From: Helicobacter mehlei
GTDB taxonomy: Bacteria; Campylobacterota; Campylobacteria; Campylobacterales; Helicobacteraceae
NCBI RefSeq assembly: GCF_003660265.1
Contig: NZ_QXQP01000008.1
Coordinates: forward strand, 1-61,964
Direction: 5' to 3'
Length of the DNA: 61,964 bases
The stretch's first letter is position 1. Each line of letters opens with the position of its first letter. Below the pieces are notes generated by a model that saw only the letters and a program-made list of their open reading frames with translations, did no database searches and was not told the DNA's origin. The translations under genes were made by a program, and so were the position numbers. Below, piece after piece: positions 19,149 to 28,868 of the stretch.

Positions 19149-20455
19149 TTGCAATTCAGCCAGCCAAGAGTTTTGATCTCAGTCTAGATCAACTCCCCCC
19201 AGATAAATCTTTGAGCCACCGCGCTTTTATACTAGCCTTGCTAACCAATAAGCCCTCTGTGGTGCATCACCCCCTATGCGCCAAGGATTGTTTGAGCACT
19301 CTAGCCACCAGCAAGGCTCTAGGTTTGGGTGTGCAAAAAAAACGACACACCTTCAAGCTCACCCCGCCCCGAGATTTTTTACGCTTTAGCGAGCCTACCA
19401 AGCCTCTAAATTGCCATAACTCGGGCACGACCATGCGCCTTTTTGCAGGACTGTTAAGCTCCAGCCAAACTCTCCGGCAACACTACGTCTTAAGTGGCGA
19501 TTCCTCGCTCAACAAACGCCCAATGGGGCGTGTGATTGTCCCCTTAACTCAAATGGGCGCGCGCATTGATGGGCGCGCGCAAAATTCCCTAGCCCCTCTA
19601 AGCATTTTAAGCACGCCCTTGCATGGGATTAACTACGCAAGCCCCATGCCCTCCGCACAAGTCAAGAGCGCGGTTTTGCTAGCCACCCTGCAGGCGAGTA
19701 GTCCGACCACTTTTAGCGAGCCTTTTTTAAGTCGCGATCACAGCGAACGCATGTTAAAAGCACTGGGCGCAAATATCCAAATTAGCGATCAGCGCATCAC
19801 CCTAGAGCCTTTAAGCAAACCCCTAGAGAGTTTTGAATGGGCTATCCCGGCTGACCCCTCCAGCGCATTTTACTTTGCCCTAGCGGTGGTCTTAGTGCCC
19901 CAAAGCCGTGTTTTGCTCCAAAATATCCTACTTAACCCCACCCGCATCGAAGCCTTTAAAGTTTTAGAGAAAATGGGTGCACATGTAGAATTTTACCCCA
20001 AAACCCAAGAGATCGAACCTGTGGGGGATATTTATGTGGAACACCGCTCCTTAAAAGCGGTACAAATCCAAGAAAACATCGCCTTTTTGATCGATGAACT
20101 GCCTGCTTTGGGCGTGGCTATGGCAGTAGCTAAGGGGGTTAGTGTAGTGCGTAATGCCAAAGAGTTACGCTTTAAAGAGAGCGATCGCATCACTACGACC
20201 TTAACCAATTTGCAAAAAATGGGTATTGAGTGCCACGCCCTAGAAGATGGTTTTGAGATCGTGGGTAGTAGTTTAAAGTGCCCCAAAGAGCCCCTAGAGA
20301 GTTTTGGCGATCACCGCATCGCTTTAAGTTTTGCCACCGCTTTATTAACCTGTGGTGGTGTACTCAAAAATGCCACCTGCATGGCGATCTCCTTCCCCCA
20401 ATTTTTAGAAATCTTAGGGCGCATTGTCCCGCTTAAGGTAGCTGATGGAAGTTAA
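19145..20455 (+). CDS. aroA: 3-phosphoshikimate 1-carboxyvinyltransferase (EPSP synthase)
   Basis: A 436-aa EPSP synthase: transfers the enolpyruvyl group of PEP to shikimate-3-phosphate in the shikimate pathway. Visible: the N-terminal PPDKSLSHRAF substrate-binding motif, NSGTTMRLFAGLL (PEP loop, about residues 97-109), SRDHSERML, and the C-terminal ELRFKESDRI and FGDHRIALSFA motifs. It overlaps pheT by ATGA and ispH by 11 bp. The DAHP synthase at 28869 acts seven steps earlier... in the same pathway. Confidence 0.96.
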   Translation: MIAIQPAKSFDLSLDQLPPDKSLSHRAFILALLTNKPSVVHHPLCAKDCLSTLATSKALGLGVQKKRHTFKLTPPRDFLRFSEPTKPLNCHNSGTTMRLFAGLLSSSQTLRQHYVLSGDSSLNKRPMGRVIVPLTQMGARIDGRAQNSLAPLSILSTPLHGINYASPMPSAQVKSAVLLATLQASSPTTFSEPFLSRDHSERMLKALGANIQISDQRITLEPLSKPLESFEWAIPADPSSAFYFALAVVLVPQSRVLLQNILLNPTRIEAFKVLEKMGAHVEFYPKTQEIEPVGDIYVEHRSLKAVQIQENIAFLIDELPALGVAMAVAKGVSVVRNAKELRFKESDRITTTLTNLQKMGIECHALEDGFEIVGSSLKCPKEPLESFGDHRIALSFATALLTCGGVLKNATCMAISFPQFLEILGRIVPLKVADGS

Positions 20456-21269
20456 AATGGCTAAAAATTACGGCTTTTGCTTTGGCGTGAAGCGCGCCAT
20501 TGAGATCGCCCAAAAGAATAAAAATAGCGTCTCTCTAGGACCGCTCATCCACAATCCCAAAGAGATCGAACGCTTGGAGCGCGATTTTAATGTCCGTGTG
20601 CAAGAAGATGTGGGTGCGATTAAATCGCAAAAAAGCGTGATTATCCGCACACATGGCATCCCTAAAGATGATTTGGCCTTGTTGCAAGATGAAGGTGTAC
20701 GCATCATTGATGCGACCTGCCCCTATGTGATCAAACCCCAGCAGATTGTGGAAAAAATGAGCGCACAGGGTTACCAGATCGTGATCTTTGGGGATGCTAA
20801 CCACCCCGAAGTTAAAGGCGTGATTAGCTACTCAAGTACGCCCCCCCTAGTAGTGGCTTCTTTAGCAGAATTGCAAACCCAAAAGCTAGGCAAAAGGGTC
20901 GCCCTCGTGTCCCAAACCACCAAACAAACCCCTAAACTTTTAGAGATTGCCAGCTTTTTGATCACTCATTGTGCCGAAGTGCGCATTTTCAACACCATTT
21001 GTAACGCCACCTTTGACAACCAAGAGGCGGTGCGGGACTTGAGCCAAGAGGTAGATATTATGGTGATTGTGGGGGGCAAGAGTTCTTCTAACACCAAGCA
21101 ACTTTTCAATATTGCCAAAGAGTTTTGCGCTGATAGTTACTTGGTGGAGGATTTTAACGACCTTGATCCCACATGGTTTGTGGGCAAAACCCTCTGTGGT
21201 ATTAGTGCTGGGGCTTCAACTCCTGATTGGATCATCGCCGATGTGAGGGAGAAGATTTTAGGATTTTAG
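20445..21269 (+). CDS. ispH: 4-hydroxy-3-methylbut-2-enyl diphosphate reductase
   Basis: A 274-aa IspH/LytB protein, the last enzyme of the MEP isoprenoid pathway, which reduces HMBPP to IPP and DMAPP with a [4Fe-4S] cluster. The cluster cysteines are visible in YGFCFGVKRA (Cys12), DATCPYV (about Cys92) and NTICNATFDNQ (about Cys186), with the substrate histidines in RTHGIP and ANHPEVKG. The start ATG is 11 bp inside aroA. In H. pylori I recall rpsA following here; in this window a non-coding stretch follows instead. Confidence 0.96.
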   Translation: MEVKMAKNYGFCFGVKRAIEIAQKNKNSVSLGPLIHNPKEIERLERDFNVRVQEDVGAIKSQKSVIIRTHGIPKDDLALLQDEGVRIIDATCPYVIKPQQIVEKMSAQGYQIVIFGDANHPEVKGVISYSSTPPLVVASLAELQTQKLGKRVALVSQTTKQTPKLLEIASFLITHCAEVRIFNTICNATFDNQEAVRDLSQEVDIMVIVGGKSSSNTKQLFNIAKEFCADSYLVEDFNDLDPTWFVGKTLCGISAGASTPDWIIADVREKILGF

Positions 21270-21283
21270 GGTTGCATGGGTAA

Positions 21284-21594
21284 AAACCAAAATTGTTATC
21301 CAAAAAATTTATTTTAAGTGCCACGACCAGTACACAGGGAGATGAGGCTAAAAACAGAAGTGACTATCTCATAGCGCATCAAAAAATATTGTCCCAAGAC
21401 TTTTTTATAGGCTTTGTGGATGGTAAAGGTAGGGCTTAATGGAGGTGGGGGAGCGCAAATGGGTCGTAACCGCTTATGACAATTCTATGAATTTAGCGAG
21501 CAAGAATCAAGGTCGCAACTCTGACTCTTTTACTAAGGGCGAGACTTTGCCCTTAAACTCTGAGGATAATCCTACATTTTTTGCCAACCCCTAG
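21284..21594 (+). pseudogene. Decayed gene fragments between ispH and mdaB
   Basis: This 357-bp gap holds no intact gene. Two abutting plus-strand frames look like eroded coding sequence. One is open from 21284 and stops at 21437-21439 after FFIGFVDGKGRA. The other runs from ATG 21439 to 21592-21594 (51 aa, with KWVVTAYDNSMNLASKNQGR). The TAATG junction suggests one frame broken by a frameshift. The second piece is faintly reminiscent of C-termini of barnase/colicin-like nuclease domains found in Helicobacter mobile regions; that is a guess from memory. No clear ribosome-binding site. Confidence 0.4.
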
Positions 21595-21626
21595 AATTAG
21601 ATAACTGAGCCAAAAAAGCGGATTGT

Positions 21627-22211
21627 TTAAAGATGACCAAAGACCTTGTTTAAATGTGCGGTGTAATTTTTAAAGTATTGTTCTATCTGCGGGTCTTTGA
21701 TAACATCATGGCAGATGAAGGTGGGTAAAGCCTGCATGCCTAAAAATTGGTTGGCTTTGTGCAAGTGCAAATACACCCCATCCACGCCCACGCCCCCAAA
21801 AAATTCCTCTTTGTTGGTGAAAGCCTCAGCAGGGGCGTTCCAAGTGAGTGAAAACATGTATTTTTTGCCCTGAATGAGCCCCCCTGTGCCGTAATTCTTG
21901 GTGGGGGCGGTGTGGCTACGCCCATCGTTTTGCCACAATTTCCCATGCCCTGCCATGAAAACCTCATCGATGTATTTTTTCACCACCCACGGCTCACCCA
22001 TCCACCAACCCGGCATTTGCCAAATCAAGGCATTGGCGTTTAAAATCTTAGCCACTTCCTCCTCTAAGTCATAGCCTTGATCGATGTGGGTTTGCACCAC
22101 GCTATGCCCCAAATCTTGCAACACCTGTACGGCATGGTTATGCAAAGTGGTGTTTAAACGCCCGTGTGAGTGCCCGAATGCTTTAGCCCCATTGAGCAAC
22201 AAAATCTGCAT
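21627..22211 (-). CDS. mdaB: NAD(P)H quinone reductase, MdaB type
   Basis: A 194-aa flavodoxin-fold FAD protein. The N-terminal MQILLLNGAKAFGHSHGRLN loop is the flavin phosphate site; LIWQMPGWWMGEPWVVKKY and the FSLTWNAPAEAF segment match MdaB. The family reduces quinones in two-electron steps and protects against oxidative stress; in H. pylori MdaB is needed for oxygen tolerance and colonisation. It lies 94 bp downstream of amiE on the same strand. Confidence 0.93.
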   Translation of the reverse strand: MQILLLNGAKAFGHSHGRLNTTLHNHAVQVLQDLGHSVVQTHIDQGYDLEEEVAKILNANALIWQMPGWWMGEPWVVKKYIDEVFMAGHGKLWQNDGRSHTAPTKNYGTGGLIQGKKYMFSLTWNAPAEAFTNKEEFFGGVGVDGVYLHLHKANQFLGMQALPTFICHDVIKDPQIEQYFKNYTAHLNKVFGHL

Positions 22212-22305
22212 GGTGATCCTTAAAAATGTGTTGTGAAGAAGAGTTGGCTAGGCATGTCCCCTCCATGTAGCCTACCTTAGCCCATCCCCTCCAAGAAAAG
22301 CCTAA

Positions 22306-23328
22306 TTAGTCCTTATGGGGCAAATCATAGACTGGGCAAGCGGCCACACCCACGCTTGAGCGGGTGAATTTTTCTACATTTTCTTGAGCCTTTTTGGGAT
22401 CATTGACCCAAGTTTTATAGAACTCAAAAGGGCATTCCACCACACCCTTATTGCCATCACCACTAGCAAAAACCCCGCTATAACCGCGGTGCAAGAGTTT
22501 AAAGAGTTGGTTTTGACTCTGATCGTACTTTCTAGCATCGCGGATTTGGTGCACAGAGAGTTGGGCGTATTGGAGTCCATTTTCCTCTTCTCCGCATTCG
22601 CCCAGAGTGCGCCCATCAAAACCGATGATGCTAGAGTGCCCAAAATAAGAATACACCCCATCAAAACCGGTCGCGTTTGCCACAGCCACATAACACTGAT
22701 TAGCCCACGCCATCGCTTTGACCATTGTAATTTGCTGTTCTTTAGCCGGATACATGTAGCCCTGACAGCGCACGATGAGCTCGGCCCCTCTCATCGCACA
22801 ATCGCGCCAAATCTCCGGATAGTTGCCATCATCACAGATAATCAAAGAAACCTTCAAGCCCTTAGGTCCCTCTACCACATAGGTTTTATCCCCCGGATAC
22901 CAGCATTCAATAGGACACCAAGGCAAAATCTTGCGGTATTTTTGCACGATCTCGCCCTTGTCATTGATGAGGATCAAGGTGTTATAGGGGTTTTTCTTAG
23001 GATCTTCGTGTTTTTCCCCCGTCAAAGAAAACACGCCCCAAACTTTATTTTTCTTACAAGCTTCAGAAAAAATAGCACTCTCTTCCCCCGGAACACTCGC
23101 CGCAGTGTCAAACATCTCTTGTTTGTCGTACATAATCCCATGCGTGCTGTATTCGGGGAAAATAATTAGGTCTAGTCCGGGCAAACCTTGTTTGACCCCA
23201 TGGATCACCTTGGCGATGTTGTGGCAATTCTCTAGTACCTGTGCCTTGGTGTGCAACCTGGGCATCTTATAATTGACCACCGCCACGCCTACAGTATCGG
23301 GGCTACTGCTAATATCTCCGTGTCTCAT
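22306..23328 (-). CDS. amiE: Aliphatic amidase
   Basis: A 340-aa nitrilase-superfamily amidase that hydrolyses short aliphatic amides to carboxylate and ammonia. The catalytic triad is visible: Glu59 in [11 protein letters not shown], Lys in [10 protein letters not shown] (about 134) and Cys in [11 protein letters not shown] (about 166), with the [19 protein letters not shown]-terminus typical of AmiE. In gastric Helicobacter this adds to ammonia production for acid resistance and nitrogen supply. An AAGGAG site precedes the ATG. It follows cysS after about 90 bp of AT-rich DNA that could hold its own promoter. Confidence 0.96.
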   Translation of the reverse strand: MRHGDISSSPDTVGVAVVNYKMPRLHTKAQVLENCHNIAKVIHGVKQGLPGLDLIIFPEYSTHGIMYDKQEMFDTAASVPGEESAIFSEACKKNKVWGVFSLTGEKHEDPKKNPYNTLILINDKGEIVQKYRKILPWCPIECWYPGDKTYVVEGPKGLKVSLIICDDGNYPEIWRDCAMRGAELIVRCQGYMYPAKEQQITMVKAMAWANQCYVAVANATGFDGVYSYFGHSSIIGFDGRTLGECGEEENGLQYAQLSVHQIRDARKYDQSQNQLFKLLHRGYSGVFASGDGNKGVVECPFEFYKTWVNDPKKAQENVEKFTRSSVGVAACPVYDLPHKD

Positions 23329-23420
23329 GCAATCTCCTTAGATTTAAATTAAATTAGAGCTTGGCACTCCGAGGGCGCACTCTACACCCCAATCTTAAAT
23401 GATCTATTAATAAAAAATAA

Positions 23421-24851
23421 TTACCATAACTTCTCCCAAGTTGTGCCCCCCACTTGATCCATCAATAAAATGCCCTGCGTGGCTAGCTCCTCTCTTATGC
23501 GATCGGCTAGGGCAAAATTTTTAGCTTGTTTGGCTTGCAAGCGCAACTGGATTTGCGTCTCAATATAGGTTTTAAGTGCCCCATCTACGCCCAGTTGGAA
23601 ATAAAGCGTGGGGTCTTTGCCCCCTAATCCTAAAAGTGTTTCTACAAAGGCTAAATCTTGCAAAATTTCTTGGGCTTTTTGTTTTTTAATGGTCTTGAGC
23701 GCATTGTCCAAGCTTTCATTTAAAAGGCGTAGGTGTTCCTCCAGCACACTTAGAGCCTTAGAAATATTCAAATCATCTTGCATGCACTCTAAGAGGGCGT
23801 TGGCAAAGGGACTATGGGCATTATTTAGACTAGGTTGTGCCAACTCTAGAGCACGTTTCTTGAGGCGATAAAGCTTGTCTAGGCGTTTTTTATGCACAAG
23901 CAAATCCTCTTCGTTGAAGTGCAAAATCGCGCGGTAATGCGTGCCTAAGAGGTAATTACGCAAAATCTCCCCATCATAGACCTTGAGCGCGTCCTTGATG
24001 TAAAAACTATTGCCTAGACTCTTACTCATCTTTTGCCCCGAGATATTGACAAAACCATTGTGCATCCAATACTTGGCCAATTCTTGATCAAAGGCACAAC
24101 GGGTTTGGCTCGCCTCGTTTTCATGGTGGGGGAAAAATAAGTCCGACCCACCCCCGTGGATGTCAATTTGATAGGGCTGTTGGCTGTAAGCCAAATTGGC
24201 AAAGATCATCGCCGAGCATTCAATATGCCAGCCGGGCCGCCCTTTGCCAACCGCGCTTTCATAGCCCACATCGGAGTCGCCCTTGTAAGCTTTCCACAGC
24301 GCAAAGTCCTTTTCATGGCGTTTATGGGGGTTATCCTCAATGCGGCTTAAGCTCTCTTGATCCAAACTATGTGCGCTCAAAGCCCCATAATGCGAATCGC
24401 GCGTGGTGTCTAAATAGATGTCCCCATTGCTGGTTTTGTAGGCACAACCCTTGTCCAAGAGGGTTTGGATCATCAGGGCCATGCTTTCTAAATGCTGGCT
24501 AGCCCGAGGCTCTAAATGGGCGCGTTGCACACCCAAAGCCTGCATGTCCTCTAAATAGCTAGCAATAAAATACTCGCTGAGGGTTTTGATATTGGTTTGT
24601 TCTTGGCGGGCTTTGTGGATAATCTTATCATCAATGTCGGTAAAATTTTTGACAATCTGCACGCCATATCCGCTAAGCTCTAGGGTGCGTTTGAGCAGAT
24701 CAAAGGCGATAGCACTTCTAGCATGCCCTAAGTGAGAATAATCATAGACTGTAGGCCCACAGATGTAAATCTTAACCAAATCGGGCTGGATAGGCTCTAG
24801 AGGCACTTTTTGTTGCTGGTGGCTATCATAAATGTAGTAAGTGGGTTTCAT
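23421..24851 (-). CDS. cysS: Cysteine-tRNA ligase
   Basis: A 476-aa class I synthetase that charges tRNA-Cys. HIGH-type motif HLGH at residues 40-43 within YICGPTVYDYSHLGHARS; KMSKSLGN in the second half; zinc-site residues CGPTVYD (Cys31), GWHIECS and FPHHENE. The C-terminal DALR-like/anticodon domain is present. It follows murJ after 17 bp in the same operon. Confidence 0.97.
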   Translation of the reverse strand: MKPTYYIYDSHQQQKVPLEPIQPDLVKIYICGPTVYDYSHLGHARSAIAFDLLKRTLELSGYGVQIVKNFTDIDDKIIHKARQEQTNIKTLSEYFIASYLEDMQALGVQRAHLEPRASQHLESMALMIQTLLDKGCAYKTSNGDIYLDTTRDSHYGALSAHSLDQESLSRIEDNPHKRHEKDFALWKAYKGDSDVGYESAVGKGRPGWHIECSAMIFANLAYSQQPYQIDIHGGGSDLFFPHHENEASQTRCAFDQELAKYWMHNGFVNISGQKMSKSLGNSFYIKDALKVYDGEILRNYLLGTHYRAILHFNEEDLLVHKKRLDKLYRLKKRALELAQPSLNNAHSPFANALLECMQDDLNISKALSVLEEHLRLLNESLDNALKTIKKQKAQEILQDLAFVETLLGLGGKDPTLYFQLGVDGALKTYIETQIQLRLQAKQAKNFALADRIREELATQGILLMDQVGGTTWEKLW

Positions 24852-24868
24852 GTTTTACCTTTGGATCG

Positions 24869-26338
24869 TTAAAATAGGAGTTGGAGGGCATCTTGTGTGT
24901 GCCAAGCCTCCAAGCACCACAGAAATAAGAGTAATGCTAGAGTTTCTAGGGCTAAAAAGCTGGCTAATTTTAAAAGAGCTTTGGGCGTGATCATGCCCAA
25001 AAAGCGCTTAAATCCAAAAGCCTTAATGTTTAAAAAGCAGAGCAAAAAGCCCGCTAGGGAGCTAGAGAGGGCTAGACCGCTAGCCTGCAAATAGGGCATT
25101 AAGCTTAAAGAACAAATAGTCCCAAAGATCAGAGAGTAGAGGGAGATTTTGGCGGCTTTGAGTTGCTGGTGGTGTGCGTAGAGCCAAAGTGAAAAGATTT
25201 TGGCTAGCCCAAAGGGCAAGAGACCCACCAAATACATTCTAAAAACTGCAGCACTTTGAATCACATCTTGAGCCCCAAATTGCCCACGCTCAAAGAGTAG
25301 GGAAATGATCAGCGGGCTTAAGAGCAATCCCCCTAAAGTGCAGAGCAAGAGCATAGCGGTTAAAAAATATAAAGCTTGTTGGAGGTGCTGGATGGCTACA
25401 TCTTGTTGGGCGTTTTTAATGGCTTTGGCGATGGTGGGGAATAGGGCGGTGGAAATGGCAATGGCAAAGAGAGCTAGGGGGAGTTGGAAAACGCGGTTGG
25501 CATAGTAAAGATAGGAAATGCTACCAGTTGCCAAAAAAGAGGCTAAGAGCGTGTCAATAAAAGAGGAAATTTGGCTAGCCGAGTTGCCCAGCACGCTGGG
25601 GAAAAATTGCTTGAAAAAGCCCTTGAGATCGCCCTTAAGAGTGGCTTTTTTGCGCGCTTGGCTGGGATTTTTAAAACACAAGTAAATTTGCTCCAAGCCA
25701 ACCCTAAAGAGTTTGCCAAAACCCAAGACATAGAGGGGGTAAAAATGCACCACCACCTGCCCTATCCCCCCAATCAGCACGCCATAGCTCAAATAATAGA
25801 CCACTTCTAGCAAGTCTTTATCTTTGCCTAGCAAAAGTGCGGCAATCATGCCCAAATTAAGCAAGATGGTTTGGTATGCGCTCACAAAAAAGTGGTTTTT
25901 ATATTGCAATAACGCCCCAAAAAAGGTGGCTAGAAAGACCAAGAGCAGGTAATAAAAATTGATCGCCACGATGTTTTGGGCTAGGGTAATGGTGCGTGCA
26001 TCAAAACCATAGGCTAAAAGTTTGGTGAAAAAGGGCGCATACAAACTCACAAGTAAGGAAAAAAGCATTAAGAGCGCGCTAAAGATCACAAGCACGCTCA
26101 CACTAAAAGCCCCCTTGTGCTTGCTGGCTATAAAGGCGGGCAAAAAGCTTTGGGTAAAAGCCCCCTCGGCAAAGATTCGCCTAAAAAGGTTGGGGAATTT
26201 AAACGCTACAAAGAAAATATCGCTATACAACCCGCTCCCCAAGATGGACGCACTCAATAAATCGCGCACAAATCCGGCAATGCGTGAGCACAAAATCCCC
26301 GAGCTGGTGGTCAAAAAGAATTTTTTAAGCAAAAGCAC
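24869..26338 (-). CDS. murJ: Lipid II flippase MurJ (MviN)
   Basis: A 489-aa polytopic inner-membrane protein with about 13-14 hydrophobic helices and the MviN signature near the N-terminus (SGILCSRIAGFVRDLLSA, then FKFPNLFRRIFAEGAF-TQSFLPAF). The family flips the peptidoglycan precursor lipid II to the periplasm. It heads the minus-strand operon murJ-cysS and faces away from the DUF342 gene. Confidence 0.95.
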   Translation of the reverse strand: MLLLKKFFLTTSSGILCSRIAGFVRDLLSASILGSGLYSDIFFVAFKFPNLFRRIFAEGAFTQSFLPAFIASKHKGAFSVSVLVIFSALLMLFSLLVSLYAPFFTKLLAYGFDARTITLAQNIVAINFYYLLLVFLATFFGALLQYKNHFFVSAYQTILLNLGMIAALLLGKDKDLLEVVYYLSYGVLIGGIGQVVVHFYPLYVLGFGKLFRVGLEQIYLCFKNPSQARKKATLKGDLKGFFKQFFPSVLGNSASQISSFIDTLLASFLATGSISYLYYANRVFQLPLALFAIAISTALFPTIAKAIKNAQQDVAIQHLQQALYFLTAMLLLCTLGGLLLSPLIISLLFERGQFGAQDVIQSAAVFRMYLVGLLPFGLAKIFSLWLYAHHQQLKAAKISLYSLIFGTICSLSLMPYLQASGLALSSSLAGFLLCFLNIKAFGFKRFLGMITPKALLKLASFLALETLALLLFLWCLEAWHTQDALQLLF

Positions 26339-26393
26339 TCCGCTAATTTAATTTGGGGCAACCCTTGATTTGATTAATTACACTTTTAAGAGA

Positions 26394-26399
26394 ATTATA
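26394..26399 (-). promoter_or_regulatory. Putative -10 element for murJ-cysS
   Basis: The minus strand reads TATAAT about 55 bp upstream of the murJ start, in the divergent gap with the DUF342 gene. A TACAAT on the plus strand at 26401-26406 could serve the opposite direction. By eye only. Confidence 0.45.
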
Positions 26400-26473
26400 C
26401 TACAATCGCACACCATAATTGGCGGGATCAAGAGTAACATGAGTAACATAGCGATTTAAGCTAAGGGATTAAT

Positions 26474-28300
26474 TTGGCGGGCGAGTTTTATTCTAAAGTG
26501 GTTGAAAATTGTGGGGACATCCAAGCAGAGCTGGAGAAAGTGGCTCAGGCTTATGATTTAGATGTTCATGATTTATGGTTCGATCTCTTAAAAGTGCATA
26601 CTTTAGTGCGCTTTGAGGCGAAAGCTGAATACAAAGTTTTGGGGGGGGAGAATGCCAAACAAATTGATGATGATGTCTTTTTTGAAAATACTAGGTTAAG
26701 CGTAATCCAACGCTACGATATTTGTATTAAAAAAAGACTGTTCCGTTACTTTTTGGATTTGGAGGTTTCTGAGGAGAATGACAAACTCTTTGTTGTCTTT
26801 GAGAACCCCTGTTTGATTGTGAATAATGAGGGACTTTTTGATGAAATTTGCGACTACATCGAATCTTGGATGGCCCTCAATAAGATCATATTGCGCCAAA
26901 TGAGTGCCCAGCACACGGCTTTTAAAAAAGAATTAGCCGATTATGCTACCCAAGACAAACAGCCCGGCACGATTTTACTTAAAAGTGCGCGTTATACTCC
27001 TAACAAGCCCGGTCTTCTGTGTTTTATCCTCAAAGAGAATTGGGAACGCAAAAATCAAGAAGAAGCCCCCCTCAATGCTATTTATGGCGCAGGAGAAGGC
27101 GAGGTTGTGCTAGAGTATATCAAGCCCGCTCAAGGTGTGAGCGGACGGGACCTCAAAGGGCAGATCGTCGTGGTCAAAGAGCAAGAGATTACCCCCTTTG
27201 CGCTGGAATATAGCAACGAAGCCTTTGATGTCCAAGATTTGCCCACCAAAGTGGTCTATTCCTCCAAAATTGCCCAATATGTGGCTTTGGTCGATGACAA
27301 ACTCAAGAGTTTTACTAAAAACACCTACACCGAGATGAAAAGCACGGGCATGCCCATGTTTTTGGGGGGTGTAGAAAAAGGCCCTTCGCTCCATATTACC
27401 GCTAAAAATGAGATTGATAATGCCATCGAAACCAATTTGCGGGTGGAGGCTAAGGAGATTTTTATCAAGGGGAATGTGGGTAAAAATGTCAATTTAGTCG
27501 CTCAAAAGGTGGTGATCGAGGGGCAGTTACACGCGGATAGCAGTGTCGAGGCCGATGAGATCACGATCACCAATAATAAGGGTCTGTGCAAAGGCAAAAA
27601 TGTGCAGTGCAAATATGCTGATAGAGGGACGATCATCGCCCAAAATTGCCAAATAGAGGCCAGTAGTGGTAGCCAAATCTTTGCCAAAGAGATTAACTTA
27701 AAACAGGTTAAATCTAACAATGCCTTTTATTTTTCCTCTCTTTGCTCGTTAGAAAATGTGGAAGGGAATGAGAATAAATTTTGTTTTTCAGCCTTTGCTG
27801 AACCAGAGAGCAAGCAGATTTTAGAGGAGACCAAAGAGTCGATGGTGATCTACAAAGAAAAGGCACAAAAAGTCATGGCGCAATACCAAAAGCTCAATAT
27901 TTTTGTGCAAAAGCACCAACCCACTATCGATAAGATCCGGAACGCTGATGTCGCTACGCGCAAAGCCCTCATTGAGGAGGAGTCCATCAAACGGATTTAC
28001 TACGATTTTATGGACTGCTTAAAAAGAGTTAAAATTTTGCACCTCTACATCTTAAAGATCCAAGACCTTAACCATAAGTTTTTAGATCAGTTGGTGCAAA
28101 TTGAGGCGGGTATGAAGCAAGCCAAGTTGCATATTGATAGCCCTTGGACGGCTTTTAACACAATTAGTTGCATCAAAACTTACAGCGGGAGAAACCAAAG
28201 TATTTTGACCGAAAGTGGCGAGATGACGGATTTTCTCTTAGATGAAGAGGGCGACCGACTGGTAAGGGTCAATAGCCGCCAGCACATCAACAAGTTTTAG
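26474..28300 (+). CDS. DUF342 / FapA-family protein
   Basis: A 608-aa protein. The N-terminal third is specific; residues about 195-450 hold the DUF342 region (AIYGAGEGEVVLEYIKPAQG-VSG-DLKG, then right-handed beta-helix-like repeats with VRVEAKEIFIKGNVGKNVN and LHADSSVEADEITI); the C-terminal part (about 450-560) is coiled coil. FapA-type proteins have been linked to flagellar assembly or polarity; the exact role here is open. The start is TTG at 26474 behind AAGGGA. It is followed 2 bp later by ruvA. Confidence 0.82.
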   Translation: MAGEFYSKVVENCGDIQAELEKVAQAYDLDVHDLWFDLLKVHTLVRFEAKAEYKVLGGENAKQIDDDVFFENTRLSVIQRYDICIKKRLFRYFLDLEVSEENDKLFVVFENPCLIVNNEGLFDEICDYIESWMALNKIILRQMSAQHTAFKKELADYATQDKQPGTILLKSARYTPNKPGLLCFILKENWERKNQEEAPLNAIYGAGEGEVVLEYIKPAQGVSGRDLKGQIVVVKEQEITPFALEYSNEAFDVQDLPTKVVYSSKIAQYVALVDDKLKSFTKNTYTEMKSTGMPMFLGGVEKGPSLHITAKNEIDNAIETNLRVEAKEIFIKGNVGKNVNLVAQKVVIEGQLHADSSVEADEITITNNKGLCKGKNVQCKYADRGTIIAQNCQIEASSGSQIFAKEINLKQVKSNNAFYFSSLCSLENVEGNENKFCFSAFAEPESKQILEETKESMVIYKEKAQKVMAQYQKLNIFVQKHQPTIDKIRNADVATRKALIEEESIKRIYYDFMDCLKRVKILHLYILKIQDLNHKFLDQLVQIEAGMKQAKLHIDSPWTAFNTISCIKTYSGRNQSILTESGEMTDFLLDEEGDRLVRVNSRQHINKF

Positions 28301-28302
28301 CT

Positions 28303-28863
28303 ATGATTGCAGGTTTGGTTGGTAAGGTGTCCTCGCTCGCCCCCACTTTTGTGGAGCTAGAGGTGCAGGGCGTGATCTATGGGGTGCATATCAGTTTGCA
28401 AACTAGCCAGCAACTCCAAGAGAATCAAGAAGTGTTTTTACACACCACGCCTATTTTTCGCGAAGATGCACATTGGCTCTTTGGCTTTGCCCAACGCTCT
28501 GAGCAAGAAATTTTCCAACGCCTCATCAAAATTAGCGGGGTGGGGCCCAAAGTAGCCCTAGCCATTCTTTCGACTTACGACCCCCTAGAATTTGAAGCCT
28601 TGATCCAAGCTAAGGATTTAAAGGCTTTGCAAAAGGTCCCCAGCGTGGGCACAAAACTAGCAGGCAAGATCATGCTCGATCTAGCCGGCTATTTTGTAGA
28701 AAACCAACCTAGTCATGCCCCTAGCGCACCTTTAATACAGGCGGTGTTGGCTTTAGAGAGTTTGGGCTTTAAAAAGGGCGAGGCACTAAAAGTGTGCGCC
28801 TCCTTGCCTGCTGATTTGAGCACGAGCGAGCGCATCAAGCAAGCCCTCAAGCAACTCAAGTAG
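28303..28863 (+). CDS. ruvA: Holliday junction branch-migration protein RuvA
   Basis: A 186-aa RuvA: N-terminal OB fold ([14 protein letters not shown]), two helix-hairpin-helix motifs in the middle ([16 protein letters not shown] and [19 protein letters not shown]) and a C-terminal RuvB-contacting domain (about 140-186). It binds four-way junctions and targets the RuvB motor. It sits between the DUF342 and DAHP synthase genes with almost no spacing. Confidence 0.96.
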   Translation: MIAGLVGKVSSLAPTFVELEVQGVIYGVHISLQTSQQLQENQEVFLHTTPIFREDAHWLFGFAQRSEQEIFQRLIKISGVGPKVALAILSTYDPLEFEALIQAKDLKALQKVPSVGTKLAGKIMLDLAGYFVENQPSHAPSAPLIQAVLALESLGFKKGEALKVCASLPADLSTSERIKQALKQLK

Positions 28864-28868
28864 ATCCT

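Noticed and set aside
22384-23169. Long open frame (261 codons) on the plus strand inside amiE
   Set aside because: It is the antisense of a clear amidase gene; its residues show no family signal and amiE has intact catalytic residues.
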